From positions 62,001-126,000 of the forward strand of contig JAKVCV010000014.1 of the NCBI GenBank assembly GCA_022448945.1: 64,000 nt of DNA. Reading direction: 5' to 3'. Below, piece after piece: positions 46,015-54,181 of this stretch. Below the pieces are notes generated by a model. The model had not been told where the DNA came from. It worked only from the letters and a program-made list of their open reading frames with translations, and searched no databases. The DNA is from Saprospiraceae bacterium (GTDB lineage: Bacteria > Bacteroidota > Bacteroidia > Chitinophagales > Saprospiraceae). The translations under genes were made by a program, and so were the position numbers. The number at the start of each line of letters is the position of its first letter. Position 1 is the stretch's first letter.

Positions 46015-47097
46015 TTAACTAAAATACCTGAAATCTTGTTGATCTTCTATACTTTGTAAAGTATGATAAATTAATTGAATAACTGCTTTAACATCATATT
46101 TATGAGCCATTTCAACAGTTGTATGCATATATTTTAATGGAAGAGAAATTAACGCTGAAGGAACACCACCGTTAGAGTATGCAAAAGCATCTGTATCAGT
46201 ACCTGTAACACGTGATGAAGCACTTAGCTGATAGGGAATATCATTTGCATGCGCTGTTTCTCGGATAAGTTGTAACAAATTGTTATGTACAGCTGGCGCA
46301 AAAGTTAAATCCGGTCCCTTCCCGCCTTTAATATCACCATGTTTTTCAGAACTAACTAAAGGGGTATTAGTATTGTGAGAGACATCTGTAATAATAGCAA
46401 CATTAGGTTTAATTGATTGAGTAACCATCTTGGCACCATTTAATCCAACTTCCTCTTGGACGGCGTTAACCACATATAAACCAAAAGGAAGTTTGACTTT
46501 ATTTTCATGCAATAACCTCAGAACTTCTGCAATACAAAAACCTCCAATTCTGTTATCTAGTGCACGACCTATATAGTATCTGTTATTCAAGATTTCAAAA
46601 GTATCTGGATAAGTAATAACGCAACCAGGATGTATTCCCATTTCCGTTACTTCGTCTTTACTATCTGCCCCTACATCAATAAAAATGTTATCCAATTTCG
46701 GACTTAATTTAGCATCATCTCCTTTCCTGGTATGAATTGCAGGCCAACCAAAAACACCACGAACAATTCCTTTGCCAGTATGGATATTTACCCTCTTAGA
46801 AGGAGCAATGATATGGTCAGAACCTCCATTTCGAATTACTTTGATATAACCTTCAGAAGTTATATAATGTACATACCAAGAAATTTCATCTGCATGCGCT
46901 TCTATAACGACTTTATAATCAGCTTCTGGATTCACAATTCCATAAACTGTACCATAATTATCTACCTTATAATCATCTATATAAGGTTTTATATAATCTA
47001 ACCACATTTTTTGTCCAGGACTTTCAAATCCAGTAGGTGAGAAATTATTAAGGTAAGCTTCTAAAAATTGTTCAGATTGTTTTGTAATTATTGACAT
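46015..47097 (-). CDS. M42 family metallopeptidase (glutamyl/deblocking aminopeptidase type)
   Basis: Dinuclear metallo-aminopeptidase of the tetrahedral TET type. Metal ligands and catalytic residues appear in order: His68 in IEAHADE, Asp181 in RALDNRIGG, Glu215-Glu216 in VQEEVGLNGA, Asp238 in TDVSHNT and the C-terminal His in KYMHTTVEMAH. 360 residues, no signal peptide. Cytoplasmic peptide degradation. Monocistronic. Confidence 0.94.
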   Translation of the reverse strand: MSIITKQSEQFLEAYLNNFSPTGFESPGQKMWLDYIKPYIDDYKVDNYGTVYGIVNPEADYKVVIEAHADEISWYVHYITSEGYIKVIRNGGSDHIIAPSKRVNIHTGKGIVRGVFGWPAIHTRKGDDAKLSPKLDNIFIDVGADSKDEVTEMGIHPGCVITYPDTFEILNNRYYIGRALDNRIGGFCIAEVLRLLHENKVKLPFGLYVVNAVQEEVGLNGAKMVTQSIKPNVAIITDVSHNTNTPLVSSEKHGDIKGGKGPDLTFAPAVHNNLLQLIRETAHANDIPYQLSASSRVTGTDTDAFAYSNGGVPSALISLPLKYMHTTVEMAHKYDVKAVIQLIYHTLQSIEDQQDFRYFS

Positions 47098-47245
47098 ATA
47101 AATAAGTGTATTTTTTCAATGATATATTGGGTTCAAATATACAATAGTTTTGTTAAAAGAAAAATAATAGGTATTGGTGAAAATTATAAAAAGAACAACA
47201 TGCATGTAATTCTAAAATTGAGTAGGGAAATCTCGTTGGAGATAT

Positions 47246-47278
47246 AAAAAAATATCATCGTACAAATAGCCGATGATA
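47246..47278 (-). terminator. Intrinsic terminator of the LolA-like gene
   Basis: An 8-base perfect stem (TATCATCG/CGATGATA, loop of 10 at 47261-47270) lies 24 bases after the stop of the LolA-like gene and, read on the minus strand, is followed by seven consecutive T residues. Good fit to a rho-independent terminator despite modest GC. Confidence 0.65.
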
Positions 47279-47302
47279 CATTTTATTATATATACACATT
47301 AA

Positions 47303-47965
47303 TTAATCCCTTAAATCAACTTCTTTTACTCCTGGATAATTTTCCTTATTAAACCTAAAACTAGTTTTTGAGGGTTTGGCATTGTTGATGTTTTTAACGA
47401 TAAAAGTCATCCTACTCCCGTCGTCCTGAAAAATCTTAATAGAAGATATATTTGTCTGATTTTTATTAACCTTTATTCTTAATTTCTTAAAATCATATTC
47501 AGAATCAAGTGGCTTAAATTCAATGCTATACCCATGCGAATCTTCACCTGTAATGGCATAGAAAAATTCATTATCATTTTCATCAATATTAAAAATTTGA
47601 GCAGGTGTAAAACCAGAATCATCCTCTGAATCATAATCATTTACCTGAACTTCATTTTGTTTTTTTATATACATCCAAACAGTTTTGGTATCATTTATAA
47701 TAATATTACCATTATTAGTAATTCTGTATTTATCACCCTGCTGAAGAATCTTACCTTTTTGTAACTCTTTATCTTCTCCATTCTCAATTTCTAATAAATA
47801 TTCAATTTCTATTGCATCATATGTACTAAAAGTCTTTTTGAGATTTTTTAGAATTTTAGTTGCTTCAGGATCAGATTTTTCTTTAAAAGTATTTTGCCCA
47901 TTAGTGTATAAAGATAATAGCAAACAAAGAATGGTAATAATATAAAAATTATAGATTTTCATCAT
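47303..47965 (-). CDS. LolA-like outer membrane lipoprotein carrier family protein
   Basis: Signal peptide to about residue 23 (LLLSLYTNGQ). The mature protein has the LolA pattern: TFSTYDAIEIEYLLEIE, the GKILQQGDKYRI strand pair, NDTKTVWMYIKKQNEVQVND, and beta strands to the end (FRFNKENYPGVKEVDLRD, a typical bacteroidete LolA end). It may shuttle lipoproteins or lipids across the periplasm. Paralogues with other roles exist, so the exact function is not certain. Monocistronic with its own terminator. Confidence 0.85.
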   Translation of the reverse strand: MMKIYNFYIITILCLLLSLYTNGQNTFKEKSDPEATKILKNLKKTFSTYDAIEIEYLLEIENGEDKELQKGKILQQGDKYRITNNGNIIINDTKTVWMYIKKQNEVQVNDYDSEDDSGFTPAQIFNIDENDNEFFYAITGEDSHGYSIEFKPLDSEYDFKKLRIKVNKNQTNISSIKIFQDDGSRMTFIVKNINNAKPSKTSFRFNKENYPGVKEVDLRD

Positions 47966-48369
47966 TATGTAAGTTGAATAAGAAGATTTTGAGAAAAAAA
48001 ATAAGAATTCTGGTACTTAAGGTGTACTCGATATCTTGTTAAGAAATAAATACTAATAATATTAAGTTGATGTAATTGTATTATGTTTTTTGTCAAATCC
48101 AATGCCAAAAGATGATTTTATACAAAAAACTATACTTATTTATGCCATTGGTAATACACAAAACAATAATAGTCAATCTTAAATAAGTGATTTCACTCAA
48201 TATAAGCTAATATATAAGGTCAATTGAATATTGCAATTTATGCGTATATGATATATTAAATACTATATAAATCAAATTTACTTAAAAAACCTAAAATTAT
48301 CCTAAAAACTTGCAATTATAAAGTAAATGAACTTACTTTGTATTTCAAAGTACTTTTAAAACATACATT
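47966..48369. other. Intergenic region with divergent promoters
   Basis: About 400 AT-rich bases between the LolA-like gene (minus) and the membrane-protein/regulator module (plus). The right end holds the operator-like repeat annotated separately; a TTG at 48310-48312 and, 20 bases later, TTACTTTG (one mismatch to the bacteroidete TAnnTTTG box) form a plausible promoter. I see no ORF or RNA gene in the rest. Confidence 0.4.
48334..48352. promoter_or_regulatory. Operator-like inverted repeat 1 of the winged-helix module
   Basis: TACTTTG-tattt-CAAAGTA, a 7-base perfect inverted repeat, is followed directly by CTTTT so that AAAGTACTTT forms a second overlapping palindrome. It ends 17 bases before the ATG at 48370 and overlaps a plausible -7 promoter box. 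A near-copy precedes the third gene of the module at 49329. The pair is best explained as binding sites for the winged-helix regulator encoded between them. Confidence 0.65.
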
Positions 48370-49005
48370 ATGGTAGTATTAACAAAGAAAGAACAATTGC
48401 AGGAATTATCAGAGATCCGTTCATTAATGGAGCGGTCTAGTAGGTTTATTTCATTAAGTGGTATGTCAGGAATTAGTACTGGAATTTCAGCAATAATCGG
48501 TGCATTAATAGCATATTGGCGTATAAGTATATATTCGCATAAAGATGGAGGTATTTATATTGATTCAGTAAATACATTAATGTGGGAGTTAATAATAATT
48601 GCTTCCGTAGTGTTTATTGTGGCTGTATGCGTTGCTATCTTTTTTACAATCAAAGAATCAAAAAAGCAGGGTCAGAGCATTTTTGATAAAAGTAGTCAAC
48701 AACTTATCACAAATTTATTAATACCACTTGTTACTGGTGGAGCTTTTTGTATTATCTTGATTTATAATAATATGCTTTGGATGGTTGCTCCCTCTACTCT
48801 AATATTTTATGGGCTTGCTTTAATTAATGCTAGCAAATTTACACTAGACAATATTAAGTATTTAGGTTTTTGTGAAATAATATTAGGTCTATTAAACGGA
48901 ATATGGATGAGCGCTGGAAATGGTTTGTTATTTTGGTCTATTGGGTTTGGTTTATTACATATTATATATGGTGTTTTCATGCATTTTAAATACAATAAAG
49001 GATAG
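48370..49005 (+). CDS. Multi-pass membrane protein of winged-helix regulator module
   Basis: Function unknown. A cytoplasmic N-terminal helix LQELSEIRSLMERSSRFISLSG is followed by about six membrane helices (45-65, 75-98, 117-135, 138-155, 165-182, 184-205). This N-terminal pattern is shared by bacteroidete membrane proteins encoded next to small winged-helix regulators. The stop is 17 bases before the regulator start, so they are cotranscribed. No catalytic motif. May be a sensor or a stress-related membrane protein controlled by the regulator. Confidence 0.75.
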   Translation: MVVLTKKEQLQELSEIRSLMERSSRFISLSGMSGISTGISAIIGALIAYWRISIYSHKDGGIYIDSVNTLMWELIIIASVVFIVAVCVAIFFTIKESKKQGQSIFDKSSQQLITNLLIPLVTGGAFCIILIYNNMLWMVAPSTLIFYGLALINASKFTLDNIKYLGFCEIILGLLNGIWMSAGNGLLFWSIGFGLLHIIYGVFMHFKYNKG

Positions 49006-49022
49006 CTACTTATTATAATTAT

Positions 49023-49313
49023 ATGATAGAAAATCTAAATAAAGTATTTGAAAGTAGAGTTAGATTAGGTATAATGTCTATCCTAATGGTTAATGAGTGG
49101 GTTGAATTCAAAACACTAAAAGAACTTCTAAAAGTAACTGATGGAAACCTTGCCAGTCATCTCGGTGCATTAGAAAAAAAACATCTAATAGAAATAAATA
49201 AAGAATTTGTTGGCAAAAAACCTAGAACAACTTACAAGACTACATTAGAAGGAAAGGTTTTGTTTAATAAACATTTAGAGGCTTTGGAAGCATTAATTAA
49301 AAAAGGAGAATAA
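49023..49313 (+). CDS. Small winged-helix transcriptional regulator
   Basis: A 96-residue one-domain DNA-binding protein. The recognisable family pattern is SRVRLGIMSILMVNEWVEFKTLKELLKVTDGNLASHLGALE, then a basic wing KEFVGKKPRTTYKTT. No effector domain and no metal-binding Cys/His, so it is unlike ArsR sensors. Probably a dimeric repressor. Flanked by two membrane-protein genes, each preceded by a matching inverted repeat, which suggests it controls both, including its own operon. Confidence 0.92.
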   Translation: MIENLNKVFESRVRLGIMSILMVNEWVEFKTLKELLKVTDGNLASHLGALEKKHLIEINKEFVGKKPRTTYKTTLEGKVLFNKHLEALEALIKKGE

Positions 49314-49328
49314 TTTTTTTTAAATAAA

Positions 49329-49347
49329 TACTTTGAATTACAAAGCA
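49329..49347. promoter_or_regulatory. Operator-like inverted repeat 2 of the winged-helix module
   Basis: TACTTTG-aatta-CAAAGCA followed by CTTTTA, differing from repeat 1 at only one arm position while the 5-base centre changes. It lies 16 bases after the regulator stop and 32 before the next ATG, implying a separate regulated promoter for that gene. Confidence 0.65.
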
Positions 49348-49379
49348 CTTTTATTTGCAATGATTTAAATATATACAAA

Positions 49380-49832
49380 ATGGAACTAACAAAATGGCAC
49401 TTATATGTTGCAGAAAAAATCAGGATATATGTATTGATATTTATGCTATTTATCCTTCTAGACAATTCTACAATATTCAATATAGCGATAACTGATACTT
49501 TTTCAATTTCTAGTAATTTGAGCACATGGTTGACTTACAAAACAATGGGGCCACATTTTATAGATAGTTTTAACTATTATCTAGTGAATATATATTTGTT
49601 ACTTAGTGTCCTTCTATTTGGGATTTTTAAGGCTCCATACCGTAATATATGGATATTAGAATTTAGTATTCTATGTACAACACTAGTTATAATTATTAAT
49701 AGCCTTTTGATTATAGAAAATGATCATTACTATATAACAATTATAAATGCTTCTTTTCAGAGCATCAAATTAATTCCTTTAATAATAGCCTATCATTGGA
49801 CTAGGAAATTAAGAATTCCTCTTCTTATTTAA
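49380..49832 (+). CDS. Small membrane protein, third gene of the winged-helix module
   Basis: 150 residues, four hydrophobic segments (about 16-34, 60-83, 88-112, 115-140), no recognised family. Short basic C-terminus (WTRKLRIPLLI). It has its own copy of the operator-like repeat just upstream, so it is likely coregulated with the first two genes. The cytoplasmic N-terminus is short (MELTKWHLYVAEKIRIY). Function unknown. Confidence 0.68.
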   Translation: MELTKWHLYVAEKIRIYVLIFMLFILLDNSTIFNIAITDTFSISSNLSTWLTYKTMGPHFIDSFNYYLVNIYLLLSVLLFGIFKAPYRNIWILEFSILCTTLVIIINSLLIIENDHYYITIINASFQSIKLIPLIIAYHWTRKLRIPLLI

Positions 49833-49885
49833 ATCTTTATATAATTATTGAATAAGAACACTAATTGAAAAGTAGTATTAAAAAC

Positions 49886-50992
49886 TTAAGAATCCAATTT
49901 ATCAAATGCGTTTTTACCTTTAATAAAATGTTGCCAAACTATACTCTTAGGGTATACTCCGGAATTTCTAAAATATGGTTTTTGGTAGCAATATTTTTCA
50001 ATTAAAATAAGTTCCTCTTTTCGTTTGCTTTTGTAATATTTATATTGACTAAAAAATGACCTATGCGCACGAATTAATGCCCAAAAATTTGCAAATTCGA
50101 ATTGAAGCAAAAATCTTAATCCAGCTATTGCATCCAATAACAACCGAATTAAAATTATTTGATTAACTTTTTTTCTATCAGTGTTTTTATAAATAGTAGC
50201 TAAACTATTTCTGAAATTCAAAAACGCCTTATGAGGACTATGTTTTGGTAAAGTCCCCCCTCCTACATGCCATACAACAGATTCGGGACAAAAAATAATT
50301 TTATAATTCGCTCTTTTTAGTCTCCAGCACAAATCAATCTCCTCCATATGTGCCTGATAAGCTTCATCAAATCCACCAATATGATGAAAAAGATCAGAGC
50401 GTATAAATAATGCAGCTCCAGAGGCCCAAAATATTTCTTCTAGGGAATCATATTGCCCTTTATCCTCTTCTACCTCTGCAAATACACGACCTCTGCAAAA
50501 TGGGTAGCCCCATTTATCAATCCAACCACCAGAAGCTCCAGCATGTTCAAACAATTTTTTATTTTTATACATTCTAATTTTAGGCTGGCAAGCAGCAATT
50601 TGATGATCTTCTTCCATAAGATTAATTATGGGATTGATCCAATTAGATGATACTTCTACATCTGAATTTAATAAAATATAATAATCTGCTTTTATATTTT
50701 TTAAAGCCCTATTATAGCCAGCAGCAAACCAATAGTTTTTTTCCAATTCAATAAGAAACCTAGGAGTTGTTGGCAAATTATCGATGGTTTCTGAAAGACT
50801 TATAAAACCTTGATTTTTTAGATATTCTACTGAATTATCAGTGGAATTATTATCGGCAACATAAATTGCAAGATTAGGGTATTCAGAACGATAAACAGAA
50901 GGAAGAAAAGTTTCCAAATAGTTATCCTTCATTCCATTATAATTTAATATAACGATAGCAACTTTGGGTATTTTGATATTGTTGTCAGTCAT
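49886..50992 (-). CDS. Family 2 glycosyltransferase (rhamnosyltransferase-like)
   Basis: GT-A fold: VAIVILNYNGMKDNYLETFLPSV, ADNNSTDNSVEYL, the donor-metal motif LLNSDVEV, a GASGGWIDKWGYPF loop, EEIFWASGAALFIRSDLF and the acceptor-side HMEEIDLCWRLKRANY. The C-terminal 110 residues hold amphipathic helices that may touch the membrane. Similar to dTDP-rhamnose transferases acting on lipid-linked glycans; the donor is not proven. Single gene; 57 bases downstream of ribF. Confidence 0.92.
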   Translation of the reverse strand: MTDNNIKIPKVAIVILNYNGMKDNYLETFLPSVYRSEYPNLAIYVADNNSTDNSVEYLKNQGFISLSETIDNLPTTPRFLIELEKNYWFAAGYNRALKNIKADYYILLNSDVEVSSNWINPIINLMEEDHQIAACQPKIRMYKNKKLFEHAGASGGWIDKWGYPFCRGRVFAEVEEDKGQYDSLEEIFWASGAALFIRSDLFHHIGGFDEAYQAHMEEIDLCWRLKRANYKIIFCPESVVWHVGGGTLPKHSPHKAFLNFRNSLATIYKNTDRKKVNQIILIRLLLDAIAGLRFLLQFEFANFWALIRAHRSFFSQYKYYKSKRKEELILIEKYCYQKPYFRNSGVYPKSIVWQHFIKGKNAFDKLDS

Positions 50993-51049
50993 AATCCACA
51001 GGTATATAAAAATATCGTTTATGTACTATAGAATAGAAATTAAAATAAT

Positions 51050-51979
51050 TCAATTCAGTACTTTTTGAGCCAAATCTTTATCTTTTTGAAGTTGAATCTG
51101 TAATTCTTCAAGACTATTAAATTTTTTATCAGAACGTAGAAATTCAACAAAATCAATTTTCAATATATGCCCATATATATTTAGATTAAAATCAAAAATA
51201 TTAACCTCAATTGTTTGCTCTAGATCTTTATTAATTGTGGGGCGGTTACCTATATATAACATACCATGGTAAGAAGTATTATCATGATATACATGAACAG
51301 CATAAATACCTGCTGGAGGTATTAATTTATGTTTATCTGATACTTCAATATTCGCTGTTGGAAAGCCAATTTTGTTACCTATTTGGGTCCCTTTAACCAC
51401 TTTACCTTGTATACTGTATACATGGCCTAAAAGTTGTGAAGCTTTACTGACTTCACCTCTGTACAATGCATTTCTAACTTTAGTTGAACTGACAGCAATA
51501 TCAGCAACTTCCTGTTTAGAAATTTCAATAACTCTAAATTTATATTGTTCTTCAAATTTTTTTAAATAAGAAATGTTTCCCTCTCTATTTTTACCGAATT
51601 TATGATCATATCCGATAGTAATAATACTCGGTTTAAAATTGGCAACTAAAAAATCAACGATGTATTGATCTGGACTTTGCGCAGCAAATTTTAGTGAAAA
51701 AGGGACAATTACAAGTACATCAATCTTGTATTCTTTAAGCAGCGATATTTTTTCCTCTAAAGTATTGAGCAATCTAAGGTTATGACTATCATTTGAAACA
51801 ATTAATCTAGGATGAGGATAAAATGTAATCAATACTGATTGCCCACCAATAGATTTAGCTAAATCATTAATTTTTTTAATGATTTTTTGATGACCTATAT
51901 GCACCCCATCATATGATCCAATAGTCAAAACAGCATTTTTAATTATTGGCAAATTATCTAAATCCCTGTATATTTTCAT
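51050..51979 (-). CDS. ribF: Bifunctional riboflavin kinase/FAD synthetase
   Basis: Makes FMN and FAD from riboflavin. The N-terminal nucleotidyltransferase domain shows GSYDGVHIGH (21-30), ITFYPHPR and ISSTKVR-type SSTKVRNAL; the C-terminal kinase domain shows GNKIGFPTANIEV, GIYAVHVY and the EVNIFDFNLNIYG strand. 309 residues, normal. Housekeeping gene. Confidence 0.97.
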   Translation of the reverse strand: MKIYRDLDNLPIIKNAVLTIGSYDGVHIGHQKIIKKINDLAKSIGGQSVLITFYPHPRLIVSNDSHNLRLLNTLEEKISLLKEYKIDVLVIVPFSLKFAAQSPDQYIVDFLVANFKPSIITIGYDHKFGKNREGNISYLKKFEEQYKFRVIEISKQEVADIAVSSTKVRNALYRGEVSKASQLLGHVYSIQGKVVKGTQIGNKIGFPTANIEVSDKHKLIPPAGIYAVHVYHDNTSYHGMLYIGNRPTINKDLEQTIEVNIFDFNLNIYGHILKIDFVEFLRSDKKFNSLEELQIQLQKDKDLAQKVLN

Positions 51980-52040
51980 TATAATATTAAAAAGTTAAGA
52001 AACTTAAACCATTAATAATTATAGGCATAATAGTATTTAA

Positions 52041-52514
52041 TTATATTATTAATTCAAAGGCCTGATCACAACGTTCAGCCAATTTTTTTGAATCAAAAAT
52101 TTGAAAACCAAACTTCTTATATAAACTTATTGCTTCAGTTAAAACTGCAGCAGTTTCAAGTTCAAGTCTGGAAAATCCATTTTTTTTAGCAATTTTAATC
52201 AATTCAGATAAAATAAATTTACCAATACCCTTACCTCTGAATTCTCTCATAATATACATTTTACGAACCTCAGCACTTTTATCATTAATTTTATACAGAC
52301 CTCCAGTAGCTATTATCTGACCTAAATTATTAAATACAATTCCAAAAAAACCTCCATTGTTAAAATAATTAAATTCAATATCCTCTAAACAACGATCAAT
52401 CGTTCCTGGTTTTAATCCGTATTCAATCAAGACAGAAAATATTAGATTTTGGATTTCTGATTTATGTAAGTTAGTTGCCGGTTCAAAGATATATTTTACA
52501 AAAGATATTTCCAT
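52041..52514 (-). CDS. GNAT family N-acetyltransferase
   Basis: Acetyl-CoA-dependent transferase of 157 residues. The acetyl-CoA loop is MYIMREFRGKGIGKFILSELI (split here as REFRGKGIGK), followed by GFSRLELETAAVLTEAISLYKKFGFQ. The substrate is unknown; the end resembles small-molecule or peptide acetyltransferases. Six bases downstream of the SH3 protein gene, so cotranscribed with it. Confidence 0.92.
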   Translation of the reverse strand: MEISFVKYIFEPATNLHKSEIQNLIFSVLIEYGLKPGTIDRCLEDIEFNYFNNGGFFGIVFNNLGQIIATGGLYKINDKSAEVRKMYIMREFRGKGIGKFILSELIKIAKKNGFSRLELETAAVLTEAISLYKKFGFQIFDSKKLAERCDQAFELII

Positions 52515-52520
52515 AGCCCA

Positions 52521-53060
52521 TTAATATTGATGACTACTTTCTTCATTGATTTCATTGTGATGCAAATGTTCCTGTGTTGGATAGAATTGAATATAAGCTC
52601 CAAAGGCCCATCCCTTTTTACCCGTTTTAGTTTCTATTTTTATCCATGGAGCTGAAAGTACATCACCAGCAGAAATGGAAATTTTTTCCATTCCAGTACG
52701 TTCTCCCAAATCAATTACTTCCTCACCAAATTTAAGATAAGCTACTATTTCACTGCCTCTTCTAGGCTCCTTTCTCATTCTTAAGCTATCTATAGTAATG
52801 TATAAATTCTTTTTAAAAGAAGATGTATCAATTCTTCTAGTTAATAATTGTGGGGTGTCATTAGTATTTAATTTTTCTTGTTTATCATCATTAAGAGTAG
52901 TTTCGGTTGTAGAATCATTCATGCATTTGGTAAGACTATAAAACAAAAATACAAGGCAGAAAACACCTATACCAAACATTTCTAAATTATTTAACATACC
53001 CTTTGGGGGTAATTGCTGATTATCCTCCTCAGTCTTTTTTCGCCTGGGTCTGTTGGACAT
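52521..53060 (-). CDS. Single-pass membrane protein with SH3-like domain
   Basis: The best start is the ATG at 53060 (MSNRPRRKK); the frame continues to a TTG at 53108 that has no support. A basic N-terminus precedes one membrane helix (MFGIGVFCLVFLFYSLTKC), then a disordered Thr/Asp-rich linker and a bacterial SH3-type domain at about residues 87-165 (YITIDSLRMRKEPRRGSEIVAYLKFGE, KKGWAFGAYI). It ends in a His/Glu-rich tail. Bacterial SH3 domains often bind peptidoglycan or protein peptides; the partner is unknown. Upstream of the GNAT gene. Confidence 0.82.
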   Translation of the reverse strand: MSNRPRRKKTEEDNQQLPPKGMLNNLEMFGIGVFCLVFLFYSLTKCMNDSTTETTLNDDKQEKLNTNDTPQLLTRRIDTSSFKKNLYITIDSLRMRKEPRRGSEIVAYLKFGEEVIDLGERTGMEKISISAGDVLSAPWIKIETKTGKKGWAFGAYIQFYPTQEHLHHNEINEESSHQY

Positions 53061-53620
53061 ATTATATAATTTTAACTTAAAGAAATCTGAAAGCGTGAAT
53101 ATACTCAAATTTCACTTTATGTATCCTAAATTTTTGCAAAAGTAATTGAATGTTAAAACAAAAATAACAAAAGCTTTGTACCAAAGTCGAACAAATAAAA
53201 ATATTTTTTTACTTGTTTTCTATTTGAAATAACAAGGTCCTCTTGCCCATTTTATTATATGGCAATTACTTGGTTGTACGACTATTTAGGTTGAAGTTGT
53301 AGATTTGGTTTTTTTAATATCTGATATATATAATTATACCTCAATTTTGATTCTTTTTTATTGATTCTGTGTTTTAATTAAATCTGAATAGAGTAAAAAG
53401 AAAAATACATAAATTCTAATTAATGCTAATTATTTAAATTTTAATAGAATTAAACTTATTGTAGTATTAAGAACTAATTAAAGAATAAACATAAAAGAGT
53501 AAAAAAATATAAAATTGTTAAGGAAATGTTAAATGTCACAAATGAAACGATGTTGCATTTAGCAATCCGTACTTTCGCATTCCATTATTTTATATTCATT
53601 AATAAAAATCGATAAACAAA
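53061..53620. other. Large intergenic region upstream of the metal-handling cassette
   Basis: 560 AT-rich bases between the SH3 gene (minus) and the lipoprotein gene (plus). No ORF or RNA gene is supported. Near the right end TTGC-attta-GCAA (53553-53565) is a small inverted repeat and TACTTTCG (53570-53577) is one mismatch from the bacteroidete -7 box TAnnTTTG, 43 bases before the ATG. The repeat could be the site of the Fur-family protein encoded downstream; this is a guess from position only. Confidence 0.35.
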
Positions 53621-54181
53621 ATGAAAACAATGAAAATTACATTTCTAGCATTAATAGTTGTTCTAACTATTTTTTCTTCTTGCGAAAAAGAAGACCCGGT
53701 TATTCCAAATGAAGAGGAAGTGATTACAACTCTAGAATATACTATGGTAGGTTCAATGGGCGACACCGCTGTATTTACTTGGCGCGACTTAGATGGCGAT
53801 GGACCAAATGCTCCGGTTATTACACACGATACGCTTATGCCTAATGCTACATATACTGGTAGTTGCACACTATGGAATGAAACAGAAACTCCTGCTGAAA
53901 ATGTAACTATTGAAATTCAAGATGAAGCTGACGAACACCAATTCTTTTTTAGCACAACTGTTACTGATTTAGTTTTTGGATATGCAGATACGGATTCAAA
54001 TGGTTTGCCAGTAGGTCTTCAAACAACAATAACAACTCCTGCTACGATGGCGCACGGAACTTTTACTGTTACTTTAAAGCACGAACCAGTAAAAACTGCT
54101 GCTAATGTCTCTTCTGGTGATATGACTAATGCTGGTGGCTCTACTGATATAGAAGCTACATTTGATGTACACATTCACTAA
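53621..54181 (+). CDS. Secreted lipoprotein linked to a metal-type TonB receptor
   Basis: Lipoprotein signal with lipobox FSSC (Cys21), then a mature beta-rich domain with acidic patches (DLDGDGPNAPVITHDT, EDEADEHQFFF-like NADEHQFF, YADTDSNGLPVGL) and the His-containing end DVHIH. Homologues I remember are annotated only as 'type 1 periplasmic binding fold' lipoproteins next to TonB-dependent receptors. Its 3' end overlaps the receptor start by 17 bases, so it is part of that uptake unit, perhaps as a surface-exposed ligand binder. Asp/Glu/His content would fit a metal ligand, but this is inference. Confidence 0.8.
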   Translation: MKTMKITFLALIVVLTIFSSCEKEDPVIPNEEEVITTLEYTMVGSMGDTAVFTWRDLDGDGPNAPVITHDTLMPNATYTGSCTLWNETETPAENVTIEIQDEADEHQFFFSTTVTDLVFGYADTDSNGLPVGLQTTITTPATMAHGTFTVTLKHEPVKTAANVSSGDMTNAGGSTDIEATFDVHIH

